This document shows, piece by piece, positions 1-13,500 of a stretch of 64,000 nucleotides of DNA. The notes under the pieces were generated by a model. That model did no database searches and was not told where the DNA came from. It worked only from the letters and a program-made list of their open reading frames with translations. Numbering within the stretch: position 1 is the stretch's first letter; every line of letters starts with the position of its first letter. Source of the stretch: Dermatophagoides farinae (lineage: Eukaryota > Arthropoda > Arachnida > Sarcoptiformes > Pyroglyphidae); NCBI RefSeq assembly GCF_024713945.1, contig NC_134678.1:8122001-8186000 (forward strand). Direction: 5' to 3'. The position numbers and the translations under genes are program-made.

Positions 1-3000
1 ATCATCATAATAATCATAGTTTGAATTTTTTTTTTTTCGTTTGTTCCAACAACAAACAAAATCGATTGTCAATCATTCGATCATTATTACACTGTACGAT
101 TTATTTATGATATGAACATTTTTATTTTATAATTCAAAATAATCATTTATCATTCAAATATGATTATATCATTTTTTTAGTGAAACGAAAAAAAAACTGG
201 AAAACAAAACAAAAAAACGAATTTGATTTCACTCAGGATGCTATGTTTCTAAGAATACGCCACAGGTAAATATAAAACAGGAAAATTCAAATACAACGCA
301 TTCACTTGGATCAAATTTTTTGTTTTTTGTTTTCGTTTCACCGGATAAATTAATGTCAAAATATTTTTTTCATTTGTTTGTTTCAAATGAAAATCGAAAC
401 AAAACAAAATGAAAATTCAAGTTATTCGAATTAAAATAATTAAAAATAGCCATTATTTTGTTTCCTTCTTTTGTTGTTGTTGTTGTTGTTGTTGTGTGCG
501 AATAATTTCAGCCAGAGAGAGAGAAAGTGGAATTTATAATTTATAAATATAACCATATAACCATATAAACATATATAACCATATAACTAAAACTAAATAT
601 ATAAATTTCAATTAGCAATGGAATGTAATTGTTATTGGATGGTTTTACCCGAACAAGGATTTTCACTCATTTTTTCCTCAAAAACTTACACTTGTTACCA
701 TTATCTATTACATGATACATCCAGAAATCTTATACAGATCTTAATGATGATGATGAAGATGGTCATCTTTAGTTATCGAATGAATGAATGAAATGATTCG
801 GGAAAAGAAAAGAAAGATCTGTATTCATATCATCAAGATGACTGATGCTAACGACAACAACAAAAATAATAATTCATTCATTTTTGCCGGACAACATTAC
901 CAAAACATTAGTTTTTCAATCAAAAGACTCTCTCTGTGTGTTGTATTACCTAATTTAGATGGTCGTAGTATTTTGTAAAACATGATAGCAAGTAACACAA
1001 ACATAACCGCCGAAACGGATATCGAAATTTTTGTTTTTGGTTTGGGTTCAACAGGCTTTTAAGGGAGAAAGAAAGTAAAAAAGAAGTCAACGATATGTTT
1101 TCGATTTCATAATCATCATCATGAATACCATCACATTTGTCTTCAAAAATAACCAATAAACATTTCCATAGAAACCAAATAAAAAACTGAACAAACAAAA
1201 ATTCTCCATCACATACAATATCAAATGACCAATCAACCAATCAATAATCATTATTCGGATAAAGATACTTTTATTGCCAGGATTAGATTATGGATACATT
1301 GAATGGGATTCCATTTCATTATACAAAAACAACAACAACAATAACAATAATAATAAAGTTTGTTTGTTTCAAATTTTTGAAAAAAGAAAAAAATTTAAAA
1401 AGTAAAAATAATACTTCATCATCATCATCATCTTCATCGAAGACGATGAAGATGATGCTATTATTAACTTATTATCATTATCATCATTATCATTTTGAAC
1501 TGTATTTATGGATGGTCTTCAAAAAAAAAAATCCTGTGTCATATAACAGTAATCTGTCTATAGATAGTATGTATTATATAATCACACCACTCTCACTATT
1601 ATTAACCATACATCAATCAATGATGGATATTATTATTATATATCGAATGCTTGTCAATAATAAAAACAAGCATTTGTTTGTGCGTGTATGAATTGATCGG
1701 TGAACAAAAAAAAAATTAATTTTTTTCAAGAAAAAAAGAAAGGGATTCTTTCACTCTTTGTATCATCATCATTGAGGAATATGTATGTTTCCTACCTACC
1801 ACTACTACTAAATTAAGGGATGGCAAAGGAAACGAAACAAAGACATATTGGGTCATCAATCTATCGATTGATCGACAGATTGAATCGAGAATGAAATGCA
1901 AATGAGATGATTTCAAAAAAAAAAATTTCAAATGTTGGCCATTGACCACAGACTAAACATTTTCGTTTTATGAGAATCAACGAAAAGGAATTTTTTTTTA
2001 TTTGATACGAACCAATCAATCAACCGATGATGATGATAACAAACATACACACACACATACTATCGATATTCCCATCACAAATCGTTCATCATTGATTGAC
2101 TTTTCAAAAAAAATATTTAAAATTTGAATTTTTCTCATCATCATCATCATCATCATCATTCTATTCAGTTTGTAGTAAAAAAAGTAATGTGCTCATCACC
2201 AACATGACCGACAAATGTCCGGTTATTTAGTGAGATGAATATACCTGTGTTTCCTCCTTCTGATCATCGGAGATCGAAAATGTTTTCTTTTGAAAGAAAG
2301 AAAAAGATGTCATCCATAATAATAAATATTGGCATCACATCGTCTAGCCAGATCATCAACCATTGATTTTTAATAAACAACAGGTTTGCCTAATTAATTT
2401 TTTATTCAGTAGTTTGGTCATTTTTTGACCATTCAGTAATTCATCCCTTCTTCTCTTCCTTTCAAAAACAACAACCATTACTACTACTACTACTACTGCT
2501 ACTTTGATAATTGTTTTAAACAAACTTACAGGATCGTCTTCGGCATTTCATTCATTAAATAATTTTTTTTTGCCTTTTGATTCATTTTTTTAAATGTCCA
2601 AATTGAAATCATATATCTAGCTTGTTGCTTAGTTCCACAACAACAACGACAACTCTCTCACTTTCTGCATTCCATACATGTCGTATTCTCTTTCGTATCA
2701 TTTTCGTTCTCTCATTCCTCGTTTTTCATCTTCAACATTTTTTTGTGATTAAAAACGTTTTTTGCTTCTCTTTCTCTCTGTCTTACAATAATAATCACTA
2801 GCTAAGCTTGTTGTCTTTCTCTCTCTTTTTGCCCTTTTACTGAATCTTGAATATTTTTTCCAATGTGACTCTTTTCAAATTATTCGGCGCTAGTTAGATA
2901 CACAGAGAGACCGAAAGATTTGTTCGGAAATGTTCAAAATTCAATTCACATTTGAATTGTGTGTGTGTGTGTGTATCTTTGGCATTTCGTCGAATCATCG

Positions 3001-4033
3001 ATAGTCGTTGATGATCAACAACAACATCATCATCATAATCATGTACATCGAAATATCAACATTAACCTAAACAAAGTTAGAGAAGAGAACAAGTAAAACT
3101 CGAAAATCTAAAAAAGAGATGATGATGATGTTCGTCGGTTAGGTTTTAGGGGGCTAGGTTGTCGAGGTTAATAAAATATTTTTTTTTTCTATATTTTTGA
3201 CATAATTCTTCAATGATGATGATGATGATGATGATCGGTCTTTGGTAGGTAGGTCGGTCGGTCAGTTGGTTTCGTCAATAGTTTTTTTTTAACAATTTTT
3301 CTTTTTTCTTCATCTTTTCATTAATCTAAAGAGCCAAGTAATATCATCATCATGTTCAGAGAGAAAGAGATTCATCTCCACTTATGAGTCGGATATCCAG
3401 AGATAAACATACATACACGAATCATTCATGATGAAATCATCAAAGTATAAACACATATGATACATAAGTGTTTTTCCCCGTTTTTTACATCATCATCATC
3501 ATCATCATTTTTTGTGCATGTGTGTGTGTGTGAATGATGTAATGAAACAAAATAAAGATGGTTTATCATCATCAACATAATCAACACCGGTAATAATTAC
3601 CGTGATAGTCATTTGATAATTGTCGTTGAAAACAACAACAAAAAAAAAACAAAAGTCAACAATTATTTTACTTCATTCCATGTGTTTTTGTGACTTGGGC
3701 TATCCAAATGAATTTCATCGAGTAGAGAAAAAGTTCAAGCCGTCAGAAGTTGGTTCATCAATTGCTAATAATTGTGTGCCGTCGATGTGTCACTTTGTTT
3801 GATTTTGTCATCATTTTTTCATTTAATTCAAATTTCATTTCACCATTGTTCCTAAGTCATTATTATTTCAGTGTCAACGACAAATTTTTTTCTCTTCCTA
3901 CAACAATTCCACGGTCGATTTAAAGATGAAATGAATATTCAACGAATAATAAACACTTTCACACGATAACGAATAACTGCAAATACGAGAAAAAAACGAA
4001 AACAAAAAATAACAAAAAACAGGCCAAGCCAAT
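1..4033. other. Non-coding upstream region with microsatellites
   Basis: About 4 kb of AT-rich sequence with no reading frame that looks like protein; the short open stretches are low-complexity or run antisense to one another. It holds TTG, CAT/ATG, TG and ACT simple repeats and many poly-A/T runs. The distal part is intergenic or intronic. The last few hundred bases must contain the promoter and 5' leader of the plus-strand mucin-like gene. A TCAGT (3868-3872), matching the arthropod initiator consensus, lies about 160 bp before its start codon, but such a short match could be chance. Confidence 0.6.
470..495. repeat. (TTG)n microsatellite
   Basis: Uninterrupted TTG/GTT trinucleotide tract of about 26 bp in non-coding sequence. 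The same trinucleotide family encodes Asn/Gln runs where it lies in exons of this window. Confidence 0.85.
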
Positions 4034-4532
4034 ATGGAAGGCCGAAGACGTAAAACACGGCTCAAGTTGCCATCATCATTGTTCACAACATCAGTATCAT
4101 CATCACATCGATTATTATCATCAACGCCATTAATATCATCATCATCATCATCTTCATCAACTTTGTTGTTGTCACATCAACATTCGCCAACAACGACGAC
4201 CATATTATCACCATCACAATCATCAAAAGCTACTACATTTTTTCACAATTTAAAATTACCAACGGCATCGATATCTGATAATAATGATAGTTCATCATCA
4301 TCATCGTCATCATCATCAATATCTGAGGAATCATTTTTATTCAAATTTTCATCAAAATCATTATGGCCAACAGCAACATTTCAACATCATTGTCATCATT
4401 ATCATAAGAAACAAAATAATCATTACCTCATTACAAAAACAAAATCAAATAATAATAGTGCCTTACTACTATTACAATCATCGATATTCTTATTCTTCAC
4501 ATTAATTATTCCATTGCTGTGTTATGCACAAG
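4034..4532 (+). CDS. Mucin-like gene, coding exon 1 (Ser-rich N-terminus and hydrophobic segment)
   Basis: The exon encodes 166 residues plus one base of the next codon. It begins with a basic stretch (MEGRRRKTRLK), continues with Ser/Thr/His-rich sequence, and ends with a strongly hydrophobic stretch closing in LLCYAQ, which looks like a signal peptide h-region and cleavage site. The donor is AG|GTAAGA at 4533. Joining to AG|AATCAG at 8589 makes a GAA codon, so the protein reads CYAQ-ESDFALRP. There is no other methionine in this exon, so the hydrophobic segment is reached only after about 140 residues. Confidence 0.8.
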
Positions 4533-7500
4533 GTAAGATTTTAACATTCGGATTGAATCTTTCAGTTTTTTTTCAAAATTCCACACAAAAATCATGTTAT
4601 CGAATTTGAATTAGACAGAAAAAAATTCATCAATTCGTGATTTGGCTAACTATTCATTCCATTTTTGCAAGACAAAGCAAAGAAAACTTTTCTTTGCAAG
4701 TAAAAAAAAGTTACACAAATCATCTTGTAGTCGCCGTCGTAATAATAAATGACGATGTGATCGAACGATGAGCGCGAGCGCGTGTGATATGATCACGATT
4801 TCATATTTTTGTTTTCATAGATATTTTCTGCCAATTTCGATCCAAAATATAATCATCATTTTCGATGATATATGATTGTCTAACATATGATCCATCCAAA
4901 TATCGAAATTGTCGTATCATTTTCTTACTAACTAGACGAATGAAAACAAAAAAACAACAACAACTGATTGATGCAAACATCAATTGCTGAAAAGTAAAAA
5001 AATGAAGAAAGATGCAGCAAACACAAAAAAATCGGCCAAACTTATTTCGTGACAAAAAAATATTTGTCGCGCGCGCTAACTTTTACTCACATTCATATTT
5101 TTTGGCCATGAATTTGCCATTGAAATTCATTCATTCGTTTATAGCAACGAAAAAAAAGAAAAGAAAATGATAAATTTGTGGCCATAATTCATCATCATCA
5201 TCATTTATTTCTCTTTTTCTCTTGCAAAAACAATCGAAATGTTTGTGATCGAGTTCTAATAGATCGAAACAGCAACAACAACAACAAAATATTAAACAAA
5301 CATCAATAATGATGATAATAAAATCTATTTTGTAACAATCGTCGTTTGTTTGAGAATAAGGCGTCCTACTAATAATGAATAAGTAATATGTAAACATCAT
5401 CTATGAAAAATGAAACGCCTTGTTGTTGTTGTACAATGTTTAACTAATTTAAATATTTGCGTGTCATCTTTTCATTGTCTATCACACACATACACATACA
5501 CAAACTATGACATTATCATCATTGACCAACAAATTACATCATTGTTATTGCCATTCATTCATTCATTCATTCATTCATCATTTTTTCCTATTGTGACAAC
5601 ACCTCGAGGAAGTGTGGTTTGTGGTCCTGGCTGATTAACATTAATGAAATTAGATACAGGCACACTATTTGTCAAAATTATAAACAAAACAAAAGACACA
5701 GAGCCATATAAATTACAAATTAAACGATAATAACAATGACATGTGACGAGGATTACAGAAATAGAGGGAGAGAGAGAGAGATTAACCATTTTGGTCACTC
5801 TATTTTTACAAAGGAGAAAGCGAAATTCGCGTGCTTAGAATCGTTTTGCACGTGTTTTTTGTGTCAACTTTATACACGTGCCCAATAGATAAAAAAAATT
5901 TACATAATGTTGGATTCATGTCATCTTCGTTGTTGTATATGGTGTTAATTTGTTTAATTATGATTTCGCCATTATTTCATTCAAAGGAACGATAATTTAG
6001 ATCTTTTCATTTTTCTGTTTGTCTGTTGAAAATAAATACATCTCCAGATCATCAATATCACCATTAGATTAGATTAGAACACAGTGGCTTGATAGCCATA
6101 TATTGCCGGTTCGTTGTATATTACAAAAGATGAAGAGAAATTTTTCTTCTTCACTGTAATCTCAAACAACAAATGGTCAGCCAATAGTTTTTTCCCCTTT
6201 ACGACTAAAAAGTCAGTCATCAGTAGAGTTATTTTTAGTTATGAATTTTTTTTCTTTTTTCGAAGAAATTTATGCATTTCTTCGAATGAAAAAAGAGGAT
6301 TGTTGTTGTTTGGTGGTCGATGTGTGTGTTTGTGTGTGTTTGTAAGTGTATTTGGTTTAGGTTTGATGGATGTCGAACACCATCTAAATATTTACCGAAT
6401 TCACTTGATCATTTTCTCTTCTTCTTTTTCTTCAACATAGACTTATTTTGTTTTTTTTTATCTTCAAACAAGTTCTTTGGAGTTGTTTTTTTTTCTTACT
6501 TGAAATCGGATTTTTTTCCCACTTCTAGAAAGGAAGACTAGAGATTTGTAAATCATTGATGATGACCAATAGACGGTTCATTCGTTCATTGCAACGTCCG
6601 CATAAACCGTAAATTGGTCGATTAGATGATTGGCCTCCATTTTTTTACGATCATGCCGGATCTATGAAACTTTTGTGGGAAAAAATGAAAAACAAAATTT
6701 CTTTTCATTTGAACATTTTTTCCAATGATTCTTTCATCTCACTATAACGAATTTTGCCAAAGTTTACGAAAATAATTTCTATACTGCTTCAGGCTACCAA
6801 TACTTTCCCTTGAAAGACGAATAAATTACATGTGGAGATATCCGTTTGACCATTTCCGTTTTAATGAAAATCGATGGCCATCTTGAGATATTCAATCTTT
6901 TTCTTTCTTTCTCAGAAGAAAATCTTTTCATCATTTATATTTGGGTTTTTGAATTGATTATTATTATTTGACTGCTTGGTTTTGCTACCGTATACTTTTT
7001 TCTTCTTTTCATGTCAACATTTGATGTATAACATAAACAAAATTATAGATGTTTGGCTTGTTGTTCAAAGAGAATCTAGCTGATTTTTCCTTTTCAAATG
7101 TAAGGAAAGAAAAAAATCGAAATCGAGGTCGCCGTCGATGTGTGTGTGTGTGTGTGATCAGGATCGAGATCAAGGAGCCGGGGATCATCTTCGGATACAA
7201 ACAACTAGTACCACCACCACTAACAAATACAATTCGTTATCAATTTTTTTTCATCGTCATCTTTTGGCAAGGTCACAATCAGGTCACCACCAGAAATGTA
7301 TTTGAAATAAAATAAAATAAATTTTTCTGGATATTTTTTCGTTTTCTTTGATTTGATGATGATAATCATCATCCTTTTTCTTCATTTCATTCGGAGACAA
7401 ATTGACTTTTTTTTGGTTGCTATTCCACCACACTAATGATACTGAATGGATCTTTTCATCAGTACAACACAAGGACAACAATAATAATGATGATGATGAT

Positions 7501-10500
7501 GATGATAATCCAGATGGAAACACAACACACACAACAAATCCATTGATTGCGATGAAAATTATGTATGAAAAATCGGAAAATATTTTTTCTGTATTGATCA
7601 ATCAATCTACTACGATAATCGATAATGATGTTTTGAATGAAGAATTTTTCATCTTGCCACTTGTTATTTATTTGTTTGTTTGTTATTTTATTTCATTTTA
7701 TTTATTTTTCTATATCTCGTTGGTTGTTTGATGTGTGTGTGTGTGTGTGTGTTTGATGGCTAAAAATGGACATTTTTTTCATTTTTGATTGAAGAGAAAC
7801 GAAAAACCGTTAAAATTTATTCGTTCATCGCTCATTGACCTCAATTATCGATATATTATTGCATTCACCATTAGGTAGAGATGCCTATCGGTATTCGATC
7901 TCTCTCTCTCTCTCTTTTTTTACTGATCGATTGGTGTAGTGGTGTGATGGTCATTTGTTATTTTTCTTATATTAACATTTACCAAGAAATGTAGGATTTG
8001 CAGCAAAAAAAAAATAGTAGCCAAATCAAGAAATTGCATACCATCCATCCATTCAATCATCATAGTCAAATCCATCATCAATTTGAATTCAATGATGACG
8101 ATAATCTATCCGTTCACAACATCACAATTAATGATTGTCTCTTTCTCTCTCTCTCTGTCTCTCTCTCTCTCTATCGATCATCATTTTATTTTCAGTTATA
8201 TTATTATGATTATTGACCTGTCAACACGTTTGCCATTATATATAAATATATTAATCGCATCAAATCATCAAGAAGATGATAATAATGAAAAAAGAGTATG
8301 TTCAATGTTAGGTTATCACTTAACGCAAAATAATGCCTTGAAATGTTAAAGTCAATCTTACTCTTCTCAAACAGCAAAATCAATCATTCATTCATTTTGA
8401 AAAAAATAGAAGAGGGACATAAAGAATATGATTGACGATCATCAAGATTGTTTATTAGGTTTTTTTTCTCATTTAATTCTGTTATTTTTTTCAAAGAAAA
8501 AAATGACAGAAATCGATCATTTAATTGTCGAGAAAAGGGGTCATAAAAATGAATTTTTCTATTTTTTTCTCTCATTTCTTTTGTTCAGAATCAGACTTTG
8601 CATTAAGACCTTTTTCGGCTAGTCTTCAACATCCAAATCATCATAATCATCATCATACAAACAGTAGGCGTCAGGATGGTTTTATGGCACCCATTGGCAC
8701 AGCTGATGGCGGTATTGGTATACATCCACCTCCTATTGTTAGACATCATCCACATCATCAATCAACATTAACATCCACATCAATATCTGGCGCATCATCA
8801 TTATATGATGAACCTGATTTTGGTATACTAACGGCACCGGTTCCACGTGGATCCGGTAGTAACCCAAGGCCATCATTTCAACGGATACGATTAACGAATC
8901 CCAATTCAGCACAAAGTCAAAAGCCACCACCATCATTATCATCGATTTCGTTGTCGATGCCTCAACAACATACGTCCAGACAGATTCATCCACCAAAACA
9001 AACTATAGGTTCACCATTTGTATTACCGGATGAATTCGTTCCAGTAACATTGACCGAATCACCGGCGCCAAATTTTCATCGTTTAGTTGGACTGCCATCC
9101 ACATCCGGCAGAATTCCACAAAGTCCTGCACCATTACCCCCGCCGCCACCACCACCACAACCAGTGCCTATATCTATACCTTCTTCACAGCCACAACGTC
9201 AATCATTTAGAAGAATCAAACCACCAACACATGGTAATTGGAGAGGTAGTAAACCAAAAACGCCAACAACAATCCAACCACCACCACCACCACCACCACC
9301 GCCGGTCATTTCAATCGAACCGAGTCAAGTACGACCGAATGCCGGTAGAGTGCCCATATCATCAAACATTCCCATCATAGCGGCTAGTGATAAATTAATT
9401 GGACGTGGTCCAATCACCGGTGCACAGGATGATGATCTTTCACATAAACCAAATGCATTGGACAATGAAGATCATGATTCAGGAATCAATATTGATCATG
9501 ATCGTAGTAGTTCTTTCTATGGAAATCGAGTATCACCACCATCAAATACAAATGATGACAATGGAATTTTGGTCATTGAAAGTTTATCACGAAATTCAAA
9601 CCTATTTGAACCAATTCGTACACGTACCGCGTTGAATTTCGGTCCACAGTCGACTCCAACCATATCGACTGCTGTGGTACCAACGCCCACAATACCGTTG
9701 ACATATTACACAACATATACCTATTATACAACTGTTGTTCGTGGTCCACATACAGCCATGTTGAGCCGTGAACAGGTGTCATCCTCGACACAATTGAAAC
9801 CAATCGATCGTAATATTGTGACAGCAATCGAATTTAGTGATGGTTACATTCAACCAACATCACCAACAAAAATATTACTAGGCACCAAAACAAAAGGTGC
9901 AACAACAACAATCTATAATGTTGCAAGCCGAATACAAGTATTCAATGATGATCTTTATAAAGTCATTTTTGCTACCAATTCAAAAATGATACCACGACCA
10001 TCACCAACATCGTTAGCAGCAGCAGTTTCGGGGCCGGTATCAAGTCATCGTATAACGCCTACACGTGTACAAATTACACCAATATTATTGGAATCGACGA
10101 AAATAATGACCAGACATCCACCGATTCAAAACAATAAACCGGTTACAGTACGTTTGGAACAATTACAAAAACAAGTGAAAAAACAACTTTCATTACTAAC
10201 CTATTACTATACGCTGATTGATGGAACACAAACACAATACAGTACAAGAGTGGAGGAAAGTTCGACAAATTATAATGGTGATCTACAAACATTATTACCA
10301 TCAATGGCGCCAACAATTGATTCGTATGGCCTATTGAAAATAATTCAACCAAATTCAATTGTTCCACTTGGATCACGTGCAAATGGTGGATCGACCACGA
10401 TCGTTAATCTTGCCTTGAACAATTACATTCAATTTAGTCGTATCAAAGATGCACAGGTCGATATTGTACCGACGTCTTCGTTGTCACCGAGTTCACGTAT

Positions 10501-13500
10501 ACAGGCAACACGTTTGTCAACAATATCCAGTTCGATGGAACCAGAAGAACCGGAAACGCTCCGAGAAACAGCCAAACTTGGTAGTACAAACATTTATTTG
10601 GATACGAGTATACCGACACCATCATTGTCGTTGTCATCGACACCGACCATTATTGAACCAAACGAATCAACGTCTACGACTAGTACGAGAAGTCGAACAC
10701 CAAGTTCACCAAGAAGACCCGGTATACGAATTAAACTTAAACCAAGTCGATCGAAAATTGTTAATCAAATTTCACGATTACCAAGCACTGTTGAAACATC
10801 CGAACAGATACAACCAACAGAAGATTCCACCACTTTATACAACAACAACATGTTGACACCGACAATCGTGGATCAAACACCGGTATTGAGTACTACAGTG
10901 GATTCATCGAATGAAGAGGATTCACCAACATCATCATCACGCAAAAAGGTTGCATTTACATTACGGCGACCAGGATCATCTGGTGGTGTAAATAGATTCT
11001 TCTCTCGTCGTCCATCCACAAATCTATTTAATCAACCAAGTAGTAGTACTCGTTTTACATCACCTGATATTACAAACATTCAGCCATCATTAGCTTCATC
11101 AATCATGTCTTCACTGATTGAATCGACAATGTCAATTTATCCACCGGAAGTTTCATCATCACCAGCATCCATTGTTTCATCAACACCATCATTACCGAAT
11201 CAAATTGATTCATCATCATCGTTGGATAATTGGTCTGCCATTTTTGTACAGCCATCACCATCACCATCACCTGTTTGGCAGCCATCATCATCACAATCAT
11301 CATTGTCTCCAACACCAGCAAGTCGAATCAATAAAAGTCGTCTAGTTGTTTTGACACGTTTGGCCGGAGCAGTGAATAAATGGTCACCAATGTATAATAA
11401 TCGTATAAGAGTTAGTAGTCGACGATTAATTAAATCATCACATCCATTAACATCAATGATGACTGAGTCATCGTCGATGGAACCAGCATCACATGAAACG
11501 GTAGTGTATGAAACAACAACACGTACCGTTCCATTTAATTTAGGACCTACTGCTACATACATTATTGAAGAAGTAACCAATACAAGAGTTGTTGATTCAA
11601 TGGAAGATACTTTAACACCATCGATTGAAGATATAACACGAATTGTGCCACAAGATAGTAGTGATTCGACGATTCTATCGTCACCAACGCCAGAATTGTC
11701 AATCACACAATCATTATCATCGAATAAGCCATCAATAGCACGAACATATGTTGTTGTTGAAACAAGTGATATATTGACCACTTCGACATTATATTCGACA
11801 TACACTTATTTTGCAACATTATTCAATGGAACCCAAACAAGTATCACACCATTGGAAGAGATTAAAACTGAATATCTAACATTGAGAGAACCAATTTTGA
11901 TAACGAAAACAATCGTACCGACAGCACAATTTACACCAACAAATGCTGTTGTGCTACCAAGTCAAACACCATCGTCATCATCATCAGAAGCCAGTACTAT
12001 TTCAATCGGTTCCTCGATTAGCGATAGTTCAGATGATCATGATAATAATTTCAATGACATTACTCGTTTGGTTACGGAAACCTATTCTACACAGACAACA
12101 TTAACTCATTTCATTACATTATTTAGTGGATCACATACAATATTATCATCAATCGAAGAGATTAGTCCAACAGTAATGACACGAACAAGATACGTTACAC
12201 CATATACATTGTTATCAAGTAAAATAAATAGTCAACATGTTAATGTTATGATCAATTCGAATACAATGGCCACAACATCATCCACATCTTATCATAATCT
12301 ACCAAGTTTAACAACAGAATACAATGACGATACAACCACAACAACAACAACAACAACAACAAGCAATGATTTAATGATTACAGACAATCTACCTACTGAT
12401 CGGCCATCACCTAGCCAACCATTGACTACTCCCGGATCGATTTCATATGAAATTGGACCATTAGATCAAAATGATTTCATTATGGTTAAACAACATGATC
12501 ATCGAAAACCGGTACCAAATCGAACATTGTCCGATCAACAACAATCGACAACAACAACGACAAATGCTGTTCTTGAATCTGGATCCGTTATCGAATTGGA
12601 AGATCTACTTGATGGTGTACATGATGCCGGGCCAATTGGTGAAACAATCAAAGACATTGTCAAAGATATATTCATAAAAGATGATGATGGCGATACTGCT
12701 GCCATCACCACTACAACAACAACATCGCCAATAAACGATGGACAACGACAGCCAGATACAACAACCATTGCACCATCAACATCGCCAACAGCCAAAGCTA
12801 CACCATCTTTGAATCGATATCCAATGTATTTGTCACCACCATTGCAAAAATCATCCAAATATTATGATTCCTCACGGGATAATAATGTCATATTCAGTAC
12901 GCAATCGGATGATACGAATAAACCAACGGTCAGTACACGTTATGTGACCAGCATAGAGAAATCCATTCGAACATTAACATTAACTAGCACAAAGGTAAGA
13001 GAAAAACATTATCATTATCATCATTCATTTCGTTCATTATTATTAATTTCGATCAACTATTTCTTCTCTGCAAATCTATTTATTTGTTTATCCCGTCCAC
13101 ATGACAAAAATCAGGTGTATTATACACGCGATTCTCCACTTACAATTACATCCGTACTAACAACAACATTACCACCAATAACATATGTATCAACTATAAT
13201 TGGTTCGAAAACTATTTTGGGCACATACAATTCGATTACACCGACCAAAACAACAATAATGGATAGTTCGACAACAACACAGACTGTATCAAATATGCCG
13301 TCAATCAACATTGCATCATCACCATCATCATCAACGACGACGGTCAGTTCGACAGTCAGTCCATCAACTCGTCCACGTTTGCATCGACCAAAATTGGCCA
13401 ATGATATGTTGAATAAAGCTAAAGTGGCACCCATTTTCAATACAGGAGGTAAAACTATATCAAAATCGAATGGAAATACACAACAACAACCTAATCTAGT

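Larger units (their letters stand above)
4533..8588 (+). other. Intron 1 of the mucin-like gene (4.06 kb)
   Basis: Long first intron bounded by GTAAGA and a T-rich tract ending TTGTTCAG. It contains ATTC, TG, GA/CT and CAT repeats, two short GC-rich CGCG patches (about 4769-4785 and 5067-5080) that stand out from the AT-rich background, and a pair of inverted CACGTG motifs near 5.86 kb. I see no supported coding sequence; the open stretches are low-complexity and occur on both strands. First introns often carry enhancers, but that is inference here. Confidence 0.65.

Noticed and set aside
1290-1691. 133-codon plus-strand open stretch left of the mucin-like gene
   Set aside because: Thr, Ser and Tyr/His runs come directly from ACA, TCA and ATT/CAT repeats; no conserved segment.
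11200-11805. 201-codon minus-strand open stretch
   Set aside because: It lies wholly opposite the Ser/Thr-rich mucin exon, where TCA/TCG codons read in reverse rarely give stops. It is an antisense shadow.
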